This document shows positions 17,946 through 26,622 of a stretch of DNA of 64,000 bases, piece by piece. The notes under the pieces are model-generated. The model worked only from the letters and a program-made list of their open reading frames with translations. It had not been told where the DNA came from and did not search any database. Position 1 is the stretch's first letter; the number at the start of each line of letters is the position of its first letter. Source of the DNA: JAUIAI01 sp049680625. GTDB lineage: Bacteria > Pseudomonadota > Gammaproteobacteria > Burkholderiales > Burkholderiaceae_E. The stretch spans positions 1-64,000 of the forward strand of contig JBAUID010000243.1 of the NCBI GenBank assembly GCA_049680625.1. Reading direction: 5' to 3'. The position numbers and the translations under genes were made by a program.

Positions 17946-18750
17946 TTAACTAAATCGCTCAACAATGCAATCGATCATCGGCTGAAGCTTTGCCAACTCC
18001 CGGTGTCGTCTGTGACCTACCAGATAGAGGGTGGCAGGCCCGCCCAGATCCTCACACAGGGGCAGGGTGATGATGTCATCTTTGTCTTGTGGGTAACCCA
18101 TCCCTGTGCCATCAGCAACGCACCGATGACGGCCCGACACTAGACAATCATGGACAGGGAACCATCCGTGCAGAGTAGCGGCCCAAAGCCCGAGAGTAGC
18201 CGAAGAAGCTGACTATCCAACGACATCTGCTAATTGGGTGAACGCCATACGATCCACCCAATATCAACGTCAATCAGCGCAAAGGCAGTTGTTCCGGGTA
18301 TCGGGGAGCGGCGAAACCCCGAAATAGATTGCTGATTTCGGCAAGCACTTGCAATACGGTTTGAGGTGGCGGTCGGGTGCGAATAGCCAGAGGCATTTCG
18401 ACGATGCCGATTCAGCACCTGCGCCGCGGCCGAAGCCCAATACTCAGCGCCGTAGGGTTGACTCTCAGCACTTGTACCAGCGGCAACAGAATTTGCCTCG
18501 CGATACCGCTCGGAGTGGCAATTCGGGCTTGGCCCAGCATTCGTGTAATGCAACCATCAATCAGGCTCGCCTGGGCCTAGGCTTGGGCCTGCGCTGGACA
18601 TTCGGGCGTTCGCTCAGCCGCCGAGCACAGACGTCAACCAGCTTGTGTCAACACATTTTCGTTGGACAGCCGCCTGAACAAGGGCTATGCAATCCTGTTG
18701 AAACGGCGGGATAATGTCGTCCCGGTTCAACTATGCGGCGAATCTTGGCG
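17946..18750 (-). pseudogene. Decayed LysR-type transcriptional regulator
   Basis: Pieces of a LysR regulator lie in order on the minus strand but in different frames. End of the winged helix: TLSRRFNRIA, stop, PLFRRLSNENVLTQAG, stop. Start of the effector domain: GQARIATPSGIARQILLPLV. Middle: VEMPLAIRTRPPPQTVLQVL and FRGFAAPRYPEQLPL. Then LLCTDGSLSMIV. C-terminus: VADGTGMGYPQDKDD, LYLVGHRRHRELAKL and IDCIVERF. At least three frameshifts and several stops break it, so it cannot make a working protein. The first part of the helix-turn-helix is not recognisable. It sits inside the parS zone; its former target is unknown. Confidence 0.85.
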
Positions 18751-18941
18751 CAAGCGATCGCCTGGCGCTTGAATCGGGCGCGCAGGACGAGGAAGGACCC
18801 AACCTGGGCGGTTCGCTTTTTGTGGCTACTTTTGCGAGCCCTGATGGCAATAAAACTACCTTGTTCTGCCCGAACTGTCCTGACGGCGATGATTCTCGGC
18901 GCGTGCCGGAACCAAGGCCTCGGCCGAAATCAAGCCCTGTA

Positions 18942-18957
18942 TGTTTCACGTGAAACA
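18942..18957. promoter_or_regulatory. parS site 4
   Basis: Perfect copy of TGTTTCACGTGAAACA, downstream of the DUF2852 gene. The site farthest from parB in this cluster. Confidence 0.96.
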
Positions 18958-19019
18958 TGACAACGGACCTTCGATTGAAGGCCCGTTGGGATACTCATCC
19001 AGGTTACGTACTACTAAGC

Positions 19020-19502
19020 CTAACCCGATTGACTGCCTTGACTATCAGGGCTTAACTGCTGCACTTCATTCTGGCGTTTCAGAAAGGCTTCGAAGTCCTG
19101 GCGGTCAATGGCTTCTCGCTCGGCCGCCTTAAATGCTTCGAACTCCCTGACCATTTCGTTTAGCTTTTCCTGTTCATCACGTAAGCGTTGCTGCTCACGT
19201 TCGAGGTAGGCCGCCAGTGCAGCATTGCTGGGCTTACGCGAAACAAACCGGTTGAAATGTGCTGTATCAACCGTTCGGCGTGCCTCTCGGAATCTGGCAA
19301 AGAAGGGTCGCGCCTGACTGCGAATTTCACGATGCCAGATCGCCCAGATTAATAAAGCCAGTCCAATCGGCCAGGCAAAAACAAAGCCAAGAACAATTGC
19401 GGCAATCATTAAACCGTTGTTGTTGCCAGAGCGACACCCGGAACGCCGCGGACTAGCCGCTTCGTCAGGCAATGAGGCTGTGGACTGAGAGATCGTTTCC
19501 AT
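19020..19502 (-). CDS. DUF2852 family membrane protein
   Basis: About 160 residues: one hydrophobic segment near 32-57 (IAAIVLGFVFAWPIGLALLI) followed by a long charged region with coiled-coil character (REQQRLRDEQEKLNEMVREF) and a C-terminal QDFEAFLKRQNE motif. This matches the DUF2852 family, of unknown function. The ATG at METISQ is preferred over an upstream one because AAGGAG lies 7 bases before it. It lies between parS site 4 and kefF. Confidence 0.82.
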   Translation of the reverse strand: METISQSTASLPDEAASPRRSGCRSGNNNGLMIAAIVLGFVFAWPIGLALLIWAIWHREIRSQARPFFARFREARRTVDTAHFNRFVSRKPSNAALAAYLEREQQRLRDEQEKLNEMVREFEAFKAAEREAIDRQDFEAFLKRQNEVQQLSPDSQGSQSG

Positions 19503-19902
19503 GTGGTAACTCCTTGATGGCGAGGTTCGGTTGCCAGCACCTTGCGGCAACCTGAGCCCTTACCTTACGCCGAGTTGCCTATTTTGTGGTCAGGCAGGGG
19601 ATGTAGTTATATCCTGTTTTTTCGTACTGTATTAATATTTCAGCAACAAATATCGTACTCAACACTAATGGTTTACTGGTACCTGGATAAGAACCTTCTA
19701 GGTTTGGAGCTTATCGCGCAGGTCTTGGGCGCTAAGGTGCCGGGCAAGAACCAGACGACTGCCAGGCCGACGTCAGCAGATAACAGCCACCTTAAGGTAG
19801 GCTTGCATCAACTATCAAACAACGACTGGCAACTACTGAATCTGGGTCATCCGTGGCTCTGCAGGAAATCGCCGGTTTCAGGCCCGACAAAGCGGAGGCC
19901 CG
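19503..19902. other. DUF2852-kefF spacer
   Basis: Four hundred bases between divergent genes, so it should contain both promoters. A frame from ATG 19669 is open but has no recognisable features and runs into kefF in another frame. GGAGG just before the kefF start is the only clear signal. Confidence 0.4.
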
Positions 19903-20526
19903 ATGCGTCGCGTTTTAGTGCTCTATGCCCATCCGGGACAATCCCATGCCAAAGCCAATAGCTTGATGGCAACAACAGCCAGTGCTCTGAAAGACGTAAC
20001 GGTTGTTGATCTATACGCGGAATATCCACGACTGAAAATCAATGTCGACAAGGAGCAGGAGCGATTGATTAACCATGACGTGATTGTCTTCCAGTTTCCG
20101 GTGTATTGGTACTCGACCCCTTCACTACTCAAAGAATGGCAGGACCTGGTTCTCGAATACGGTTTTGCTTATGGCCCCGGAGGCCACCAACTGGCTGGCA
20201 AATTATGCTTGTTAGCGATGACGGCAGGTGGGCCAGCCGAAGCGTATCGAGCCGATGGCACCAACCACTTCACATTGCGCACATTGTTCAGCCCTTTTGA
20301 GCAAACCGCACGACTGTGTCAAATGGATTACCTTGCTCCGCTGGCCCTGCTGTCATCCCTGTCCGCGCGTGATGACGGCCGGATAGAGCAACACGCCTTC
20401 GCCTACGGGGAATTGCTAACAGCGCTTCGCGATGACCGCCTTGATATTGGTGCGGCCCGCGCGCTGGACTTGATGTCTGCAACAAATCTGCCCATACAGC
20501 CGGCGCGACCGGAACCAATGCCATGA
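19903..20526 (+). CDS. kefF: NAD(P)H oxidoreductase, KefF-like
   Basis: Flavodoxin-fold FMN quinone reductase of 207 residues that serves as ancillary subunit of KefC-type potassium efflux systems. Start VLVLYAHPGQSHAKAN, the FPVYWYSTPSLLKEW segment and MTAGGPAEAY are family signatures. GGAGG precedes the ATG. Its stop overlaps the kefC start (ATGA), supporting a joint role. A general quinone reductase role is also possible. Confidence 0.88.
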   Translation: MRRVLVLYAHPGQSHAKANSLMATTASALKDVTVVDLYAEYPRLKINVDKEQERLINHDVIVFQFPVYWYSTPSLLKEWQDLVLEYGFAYGPGGHQLAGKLCLLAMTAGGPAEAYRADGTNHFTLRTLFSPFEQTARLCQMDYLAPLALLSSLSARDDGRIEQHAFAYGELLTALRDDRLDIGAARALDLMSATNLPIQPARPEPMP

Positions 20527-22460
20527 GCGAGATCTTGCTACAGGTATTCATCTACTTGTGTGCCGCGGTCTTTGCGGTGCCCATCGCCAAACGCCTCGGG
20601 CTGGGCTCTGTTCTGGGTTACCTGATGGCGGGCATTTTGATTGGGCCGGTGACCGGCCTGGTTGGCTCCGAAACCCAGGACATCCAGCATTTCGCCGAAT
20701 TTGGTGTTGTCATGATGTTGTTCCTGGTGGGCCTGGAGCTGGAGCCAAAAGCCCTGTGGGAAATGCGGGCCCGACTGCTCGGCCTGGGCGGATTACAAGT
20801 AGCGCTTACCGGCGCGGCCATTGCCGGCATCGCCTATTGGGTTGGGGTGGACTGGCGCAGCGCATTGGTTGTCGGCATGGTGCTTGCGTTGTCATCAACA
20901 GCTATCGTGCTGCAAACCCTGAACGAAAAAGGCATGACCCGCAGTGATGGTGGGCAGGCCAGTTTCTCGGTCTTGTTATTCCAGGATATTGCGGCCATCC
21001 CCATGCTGGCGATCATACCGTTGCTGGCACTGCCGGCGCTTGCGGCAAACGGTACTGGCCATGGTGACGGTGGACACGCAAGCCTGAGCCTGGTTGCGAA
21101 CCTCGCAGGCTGGCAGGTTGCTCTGGTGAATATCGCGGCAATTGCCGTTGTCGTTGTCGGTGGCCATTTCCTGTCCCGACCATTGTTCCGGTTCATTGCC
21201 GCGGCTGATTTGCGAGAAGTTTTTACTGCCGCTGCCTTGTTGCTGGTAATTGGCATTGCACTGCTGATGACCCTGGTTGGCCTGTCACCCGCGCTGGGCG
21301 CGTTCCTGGCCGGGGTTGTGCTGGCAAACAGTGAGTTTCGTCATGAACTGGAAAGCGATATTGAGCCGTTCAAAGGACTATTGCTGGGGCTGTTTTTCAT
21401 TACGGTAGGCGCCGGTATTGATTTTTCGCTGCTGTTCTCTCAATTTGACGTGATTCTCGGTCTGACCCTCGGCTTGATTGCGCTTAAGGCCGGGGTGTTG
21501 TTAATACTCGCCCGAGTTTTCAAGCTACGCAGTGGCGACGCCTCTTTGTTTGCCTTGTCTCTGGCCCAGGCCGGAGAATTTGGCTTTGTATTACTGGCCT
21601 TTGCAGTCCAGAACGCCGCAATTCAGAAAACCATGGCGGGTAGTTTGTTGCTGGTTGTGGCTTTGTCGATGTTGCTGACCCCCTTGCTATTTATCCTGCT
21701 TGATAAAGTCATTTTGCCCCGCCTGAATGCAGGCCAGCAACGCGAAACGGATAGCATCGACTCCGTTGGTCCGGTGATCATTGCCGGCCATGGGCGCTTT
21801 GGTCAGATCATTAACCGGGTATTGCTTGCCAACGGTCACAAAACGGTCGTGCTCGACCAGCAGGCCGATCTTATCGACGGCATGCGCAAGTTTGGCGTGC
21901 ACAGCTATTACGGGGACGCAACCCGCCCCGATCTGATGCATTCGGCAGGACTTTCTGATGCCCGTCTGCTGGTGGTTGCGATTGACGAACCCGACAAGGC
22001 ACTTGAGTTGATCCGCCACGCACGTCGCGAGCGTCCGGACCTGCCCATCGTTGCGCGGGCACGCGACCGGCAACACGTCTACCAACTATATGGGTCTGGG
22101 GCGAATGACATTGTCCGGGAAACTTTTGACAGCGCTGTACGTGCATCGCGTTATGCATTACAAGCCCTTGGCATGCATCCGTATGAGGCCGAAAAGGCGA
22201 CTACTGTTTTTGTCGATCACGATTTGGCGATGATTCGTCGACTGGCCGAACTATGGGATCCAACACTGTCACCGTTTGAGAACCAGGCATATATTGAGGC
22301 CACACGGGATAGTGCGAAGGCCCTGGATGCAGCAATGGCGAGTGACCGATCGGTATTACATGAATATGCGGACCGCGGCTGGATTCCGCCGGGGATGAAC
22401 AAGCCCCCCGATGCAGACGCCGGGGCCCTGCCCAATGCCACGAAACGAACAAGTCTGTGA
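20523..22460 (+). CDS. kefC: Glutathione-regulated potassium/proton antiporter KefC-like
   Basis: Monovalent cation:proton antiporter-2 protein of 645 residues. Residues 1-390 form 12-13 membrane helices with LGYLMAGILIGP, SSTAIVLQTLNEKG and SLAQAGEFGFVLLAFA; an RCK/TrkA-N domain starts near 415 (IIAGHGRFGQIINR) and binds nucleotide. Family members protect against electrophiles by potassium efflux and cytoplasmic acidification. Coupled to kefF. KefB versus KefC cannot be decided from sequence alone; the kefF partner favours KefC. Confidence 0.92.
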   Translation: MSEILLQVFIYLCAAVFAVPIAKRLGLGSVLGYLMAGILIGPVTGLVGSETQDIQHFAEFGVVMMLFLVGLELEPKALWEMRARLLGLGGLQVALTGAAIAGIAYWVGVDWRSALVVGMVLALSSTAIVLQTLNEKGMTRSDGGQASFSVLLFQDIAAIPMLAIIPLLALPALAANGTGHGDGGHASLSLVANLAGWQVALVNIAAIAVVVVGGHFLSRPLFRFIAAADLREVFTAAALLLVIGIALLMTLVGLSPALGAFLAGVVLANSEFRHELESDIEPFKGLLLGLFFITVGAGIDFSLLFSQFDVILGLTLGLIALKAGVLLILARVFKLRSGDASLFALSLAQAGEFGFVLLAFAVQNAAIQKTMAGSLLLVVALSMLLTPLLFILLDKVILPRLNAGQQRETDSIDSVGPVIIAGHGRFGQIINRVLLANGHKTVVLDQQADLIDGMRKFGVHSYYGDATRPDLMHSAGLSDARLLVVAIDEPDKALELIRHARRERPDLPIVARARDRQHVYQLYGSGANDIVRETFDSAVRASRYALQALGMHPYEAEKATTVFVDHDLAMIRRLAELWDPTLSPFENQAYIEATRDSAKALDAAMASDRSVLHEYADRGWIPPGMNKPPDADAGALPNATKRTSL

Positions 22461-22733
22461 GCACTAACTGTCAACCTTAGATACAGTTAACGAAACATTT
22501 CTACCCGGTTTCAGGTTCGGCAGTCATTACGGTGGCATGAATACCCGCGCGAACAATGAGCGGTGCACATTGTGTCATCCGAACCGGTCGGCGAAGCGTT
22601 GTGTCGAAGTTAACCCGCATTTCGATCCAAGGTGGAACCAAGCCCCGGTCAATTTTCGACCAAAGCTTCGAACCTAACCAGTAGACTCTGGGTCAGGATC
22701 CGGTGAACTCTCTGAACATTTTTGGTGAACCGT

Positions 22734-23084
22734 ATGAACCAATCTAATCCAAGCAGACAAGTCAGACCTGGCCAGCCAGGCGGTCGATCTATATCCCGAT
22801 GGCGCCTGCAACTGGCCACCATTGCAATAGCGGGCGCAGTCGGCGGCTGCGCGGTCGTTCCGTTGGGCCCGGATGGTCATGCCGTTGGCGTTTCGCCAGG
22901 AGAGGCCGTCGTCTCAACGGCGATTGTGACTGTGGGGGTGCTCGGTTTTCTGGGTGCCATCTCAGGCCATCACCGGCACTGGCGCGGTTGGGGTCGGGGC
23001 GGCCATCGCGGACACGGCAGCTTCCATCGGCGAGGTTCGCGCGGCGGGGGCCATTGGGGCCGCCCCGGGCGAAGCCGCTACTAA
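22734..23084 (+). CDS. Small lipoprotein with Gly/His/Arg-rich tail
   Basis: About 116 residues. Basic N-terminus, hydrophobic stretch and lipobox VGGC near residue 39, so probably lipid-anchored. The sequence after the Cys, AVVPLGPDGHAVG, then a second hydrophobic segment, then a tail of Gly, His, Arg and Ser ending RSRY. The motif CAVVPLG and the RSRY end recur in the lipoprotein at 49744, so the two are likely paralogues. Function unknown; a His-rich tail could bind metal. TTG and GTG codons lie slightly upstream; the ATG is preferred. Confidence 0.65.
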   Translation: MNQSNPSRQVRPGQPGGRSISRWRLQLATIAIAGAVGGCAVVPLGPDGHAVGVSPGEAVVSTAIVTVGVLGFLGAISGHHRHWRGWGRGGHRGHGSFHRRGSRGGGHWGRPGRSRY

Positions 23085-23105
23085 GCGGCTGCCCGCGATT
23101 TAGCC

Positions 23106-24632
23106 CTATTTCATCGTTGGCATAACAAACTCGGCACCGGCACGAATACCGGTTGGCCAGCGCTGGGTGACGGCTTTATACCGGGTATAAAAACGCACGC
23201 CTTCCGGACCGTGCATATGATGGTCACCAAATAGCGACGACTTCCATCCGCCAAACGAATGGAAAGCCATTGGCACCGGGATAGGCACGTTAACGCCAAT
23301 CATGCCAATCTGCGCCTTGCTCGAAAATTCGCGTGCTGAGTCACCATCACGGGTAAAAATTGCGGCGCCATTGCCGAACTCGTGCTCGTTCACCAGACGC
23401 AGGGCTTCATCAAAGCTGTCGACCCGGACAACCGATAACACCGGGCCAAAAATCTCATCTTTGTAGATGCTCATCTCCGGGGTCACGTTGTCGAACAAGC
23501 ACCCACCCAGGAAAAACCCGTCTTCATACCCCGCCACGGTCACACTACGCCCGTCAACTACCAGGTCGGCACCTTCGGCAACACCAGCATCAACATATCC
23601 ACGCACTTTATCCAGGTGGGTCCGGGTAACCAGTGGCCCCATCTCAGCGCCGTCAGCCATGCCGTTGGCAATCCGGATGGCGGGCACTTTTTCTTTGAGC
23701 CGGGCGATCAGGGTATCTGCGATATCACCCACGGCGACGGCGACCGACACCGCCATACAACGTTCACCAGCAGACCCATAAGCGGCACCAATCAATGCAT
23801 CCACTGTCTGATCAATGTCCGCATCGGGCATCACAACCAGGTGGTTCTTGGCCCCACCCAAGGCTTGAACCCGCTTACCAGCCTGACTCGCCGTGTCGTG
23901 TACGTACCGGGCAATTGGGGTCGAGCCAACAAAGCTGACCCCGCTGATCTTCGGATGGGTGAGCAAGGCATCAACGGCCTCTTTGTCTCCGTGAACCACA
24001 TTAAACACGCCATCAGGCAGGCCAGCTTCGCTCAGCAGGCGGGCAAGGATCAGAGACGCGGAGGGATCACGCTCGGATGGTTTCAGAACAAAGGTATTGC
24101 CGCACGCCAGGGCCACTGGAAACATCCACATCGGCACCATGGCTGGAAAATTAAACGGGGTTATTCCTGTACACACACCGAGTGGTTGACGCATCGCAAT
24201 TAAATCGATACCCGTACCAACGTCTTCAGAGAATTCACCTTTCATCAACTGCGGGATACCGCAGGCGAACTCGACTACTTCGAGCCCGCGGGTGACCTCA
24301 CCGTGGGCATCACTGAACACCTTGCCGTGCTCAATTGAAATGGCTTCAGCCAGCTCATCCGCGTGCTTTTCGATGAGCTCTTTAAACTTGAACATGACCC
24401 GGGCGCGACGCAGGGGCGGCGTTGCAGCCCAGGCCGGAAACGCCGCGGCTGCCGCCTGAACCGCCTTATCCACCATGGCAGCTGACGCCAGCGCCACTTC
24501 GCGAACAGGCCGCCCCAGCGCCGGATTAAATACCGGCGCGGACCGGCCGCCGGACTCTCCGGCAACCAGTTTGCCACCAATCCAATGCGCCACCTGGGCC
24601 GCGTCTACGGCCGACTGATCTGTACTGCCCAT
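23106..24632 (-). CDS. mmsA: CoA-acylating methylmalonate-semialdehyde dehydrogenase
   Basis: Aldehyde dehydrogenase superfamily enzyme of 508 residues that converts methylmalonate semialdehyde to propionyl-CoA (valine and pyrimidine catabolism) or malonate semialdehyde to acetyl-CoA. Catalytic Cys in GERCMA; cofactor segment TPFNFPAMVPMWMFP and the VGSTPIARYVH and QALGGAKNH segments typical of MmsA. GGGAGG stands 5 bases before the ATG. No other mms genes nearby. Confidence 0.95.
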   Translation of the reverse strand: MGSTDQSAVDAAQVAHWIGGKLVAGESGGRSAPVFNPALGRPVREVALASAAMVDKAVQAAAAAFPAWAATPPLRRARVMFKFKELIEKHADELAEAISIEHGKVFSDAHGEVTRGLEVVEFACGIPQLMKGEFSEDVGTGIDLIAMRQPLGVCTGITPFNFPAMVPMWMFPVALACGNTFVLKPSERDPSASLILARLLSEAGLPDGVFNVVHGDKEAVDALLTHPKISGVSFVGSTPIARYVHDTASQAGKRVQALGGAKNHLVVMPDADIDQTVDALIGAAYGSAGERCMAVSVAVAVGDIADTLIARLKEKVPAIRIANGMADGAEMGPLVTRTHLDKVRGYVDAGVAEGADLVVDGRSVTVAGYEDGFFLGGCLFDNVTPEMSIYKDEIFGPVLSVVRVDSFDEALRLVNEHEFGNGAAIFTRDGDSAREFSSKAQIGMIGVNVPIPVPMAFHSFGGWKSSLFGDHHMHGPEGVRFYTRYKAVTQRWPTGIRAGAEFVMPTMK

Positions 24633-25073
24633 GGGTTTCCTCCCGTGCTGAATTCAGGTTGCCAACACGTCGGTCGGGTAGGCCCGAAGCCGACAGTCGT
24701 TGGCATGTCTTGCTATTGTTGCAGACCGGACAGCATTTGACTGGATTTTGATCACGCGATTGCCAGGAGGCCGGCTGGCTGGCTCACAATATTCGCGATC
24801 CCGACACGGCAGTCATACCGGGAGCAGAGAGAACAATTCCAATGGGAAAAGACAATAGAAATATCTCGGTCCGATCACAAAGCGATCACGCATCGATATC
24901 GATCGCCATTACCGTTGATTTTTGCTGAAACAAGCTGTAAATCCGAGATAACTTTGTGATCTTTCAAGACTATGTTGCGGGCTATCTGACTGATTCCGGC
25001 GATGGTGATCGGCTAATCAGTAAGAGCCGAACCGGCAGCGGTTACTGCCCATCAAATCAAGAGGAAAACCATC
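24633..25073. other. Spacer upstream of the Cys/Lys repeat gene
   Basis: Gene-free 441 bases between divergent genes, so both promoters should be here. A short frame of 28 codons from ATG 24841 is not convincing. AGAGG just before the ATG at 25074 is the only clear signal. The stretch 24850-24960 looks more AT-rich than its neighbours. Confidence 0.4.
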
Positions 25074-25301
25074 ATGAAGTTATCCAAGTCAATCCAAAGC
25101 GCCCTGGCTGCTGCTGTCGTAACCACAGCTGCTGTTGTTTCCCCAATGGCCGTTGCCGGCTGCGCCGCCAAATGCGGTGTTAAGAAAGTCGCCAAGTGCG
25201 GTGCCTGTGCTGCCAAGTGTGGCGTCAAGTGCGCAGCCAAATGTGGTGCCTGTGCTGCCAAGTGTGGCGCCAAGAAAGGTAAATGCGCAGCAAAAAAATA
25301 G
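25074..25301 (+). CDS. Secreted Cys/Lys/Ala repeat protein, 10 cysteines in 75 residues
   Basis: Residues 1-28 are a clear export signal (two Lys, then an Ala/Val-rich core); the end VAGC fits a lipobox with Cys30 and also a signal-peptidase I site just before, so lipid anchoring is undecided. The exported part is nearly all Cys, Lys, Ala and Gly, with AKCGACAAKCG twice and Cys at 30, 34, 42, 45, 49, 53, 57, 60, 64 and 71. This suggests metal binding or modified cysteines; it recalls the EGKCG repeats of peptides matured by DUF692-type (MNIO) enzymes, but no such enzyme is in the window and the repeat differs. Good ribosome site (AGAGG) and its own terminator, so likely well expressed alone. 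Confidence 0.8.
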   Translation: MKLSKSIQSALAAAVVTTAAVVSPMAVAGCAAKCGVKKVAKCGACAAKCGVKCAAKCGACAAKCGAKKGKCAAKK

Positions 25302-25323
25302 GCTCTGGCAAACCCTGAGCTCG

Positions 25324-25358
25324 AGGCACCCGACGGTTTTTCGTTTGGGTGCCTTTTT
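25324..25358 (+). terminator. Rho-independent terminator of the Cys/Lys repeat gene
   Basis: Stem AGGCACCC / GGGTGCCT around a 15-base loop, then TTTTTCAT, 22 bases past the stop codon. Confidence 0.88.
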
Positions 25359-25463
25359 CATATTTTTCTTTGTTGCCTTTGTCCAGCGTTTTCTTGGAGC
25401 TTTCCCAGACTTTCCCATCGCGGCCGTCAATTCGATGGCATCACTAATCCGGAAGACGTAGCA

Positions 25464-26519
25464 TTGTCGGAGTCGGATTCTCGGAATCGGATTCCGAGTC
25501 GGACAACGACCCTCACTTTCACTCACCTGCATTCAGGCAGGACAACGAATGATCAACTTGCCATTCCCTCTGCACGGCGGCCGATATTGAAACCAATAGC
25601 CGTGAGTATTGGAGACCCCGCCGGTATTGGCCCCGAAATTGCGCTGAAGGCCTCCATACGATTCACTCCGCCTACGATCCTGGTCGGTGATGCTGCCGTC
25701 CTTGAAGAGACGCGAAGCCGTCTTGGCATGGTCCTGCCCCCCCAGGTATCAATTCAATCTCTGGCACCTTCGCCCGCCAGCCCAGCCTGCCAACCAGGCC
25801 TCCCTGGAGCACACACTGGTCAGGCAGCCTGGCTGGCCATCACTACGGCCGTGGCCCTCGTCCAAAATGGCACGGCCCGCGCCATTACGACGGCTCCGAT
25901 TGCCAAATCAGCACTGCGCGCAGCAGGCCATCAGTGGCCGGGCCACACCGAACTACTGGCTGATCTGGCCGGCGGAGTCGAAGTACGAATGATGTTGGCC
26001 AACCCCGAGCTGCGGGTGGTGCTGGTGACCGTGCATCAGTCTTTGCGAAGTGCACTGGACAGTTTGTCCACCGAGTTAATCGAGCAAACGATTCGGATTG
26101 CCGATCGCAGCCTGAAGAAATTTGGTATCACCCGACCCAGGCTTGCCGTAGCCGGGGTGAATCCACATGCCGGTGAAGGCGGCTTGTTTGGCGAGGAAGA
26201 AATACGCCTCGTGGCGCCAGCAGTGGCGGCTGCCTGTGCCGACGGTATTTGTGCCAGTGGCCCGTTCGCACCCGACACAATTTTCATGCGTGCCCGTGGC
26301 CTGGATGAATTTGATGCCGTCATCGCGATGTATCACGATCAGGGTCTGATCCCGGTCAAATACCTGGGCATCGAGGACGGGGTCAATGTGACCCTTGGCC
26401 TGCCTTTTGTGCGCACCAGCCCCGATCACGGAACAGCTTTTGATATTGCCGGTACCGGTACTGCAAATGAAACCAGCATGCTGGCGGCGTTAACGATGGC
26501 CGACCAACTGGCGAACTGA
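25464..26519 (+). CDS. pdxA: 4-hydroxythreonine-4-phosphate dehydrogenase PdxA
   Basis: NAD-dependent enzyme of pyridoxal phosphate synthesis. The conserved protein begins at KPIAVSIGDPAGIGPEI (about residue 42), includes GHTELLA, NPHAGEGG and MYHDQGLIPVK with the metal-binding His residues, and ends normally. No ATG lies in a suitable place: TTG at 25464 has GGAAG 8 bases before it but adds about 40 non-family residues; TTG at 25587 gives the family N-terminus but a weaker site. The true start is one of these. No other pdx gene nearby. Confidence 0.9.
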   Translation: MSESDSRNRIPSRTTTLTFTHLHSGRTTNDQLAIPSARRPILKPIAVSIGDPAGIGPEIALKASIRFTPPTILVGDAAVLEETRSRLGMVLPPQVSIQSLAPSPASPACQPGLPGAHTGQAAWLAITTAVALVQNGTARAITTAPIAKSALRAAGHQWPGHTELLADLAGGVEVRMMLANPELRVVLVTVHQSLRSALDSLSTELIEQTIRIADRSLKKFGITRPRLAVAGVNPHAGEGGLFGEEEIRLVAPAVAAACADGICASGPFAPDTIFMRARGLDEFDAVIAMYHDQGLIPVKYLGIEDGVNVTLGLPFVRTSPDHGTAFDIAGTGTANETSMLAALTMADQLAN

Positions 26520-26571
26520 TCACCAGATAACCGAACTTGCAGTCCTCACCGCTCGCCACCAGGCGCAAAAA

Positions 26572-26597
26572 AAGCGCCCGAAAGGCGCTTCTTTTGC
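26572..26597 (-). terminator. Terminator between pdxA and pckG, possibly bidirectional
   Basis: Stem AAGCGCC / GGCGCTT with a 5-base loop, between the convergent stops. On the minus strand it runs into TTTTTT, a strong signal for pckG; on the plus strand the tail is CTTTTG, weaker, for pdxA. Confidence 0.85.
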
Positions 26598-26622
26598 GAG
26601 TTGCCAGCCTCTGACTACAAAC

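Noticed and set aside
18941..19132. Plus-strand frame starting MFHVKHD, and the minus-strand frame at 18731-18958 also starting MFHVKH
   Set aside because: MFHVKH is simply the translation of the palindromic parS sequence plus flanking bases; the rest has no family signature.
23073..23090. 7-bp hairpin over the stop codon of the lipoprotein gene as a terminator
   Set aside because: No T-run on either side; not strong enough.
24841..24927. Short frame of 28 codons beginning MGKDNRNIS
   Set aside because: Too short, no conserved feature; the stop is not followed by a selenoprotein-like continuation.
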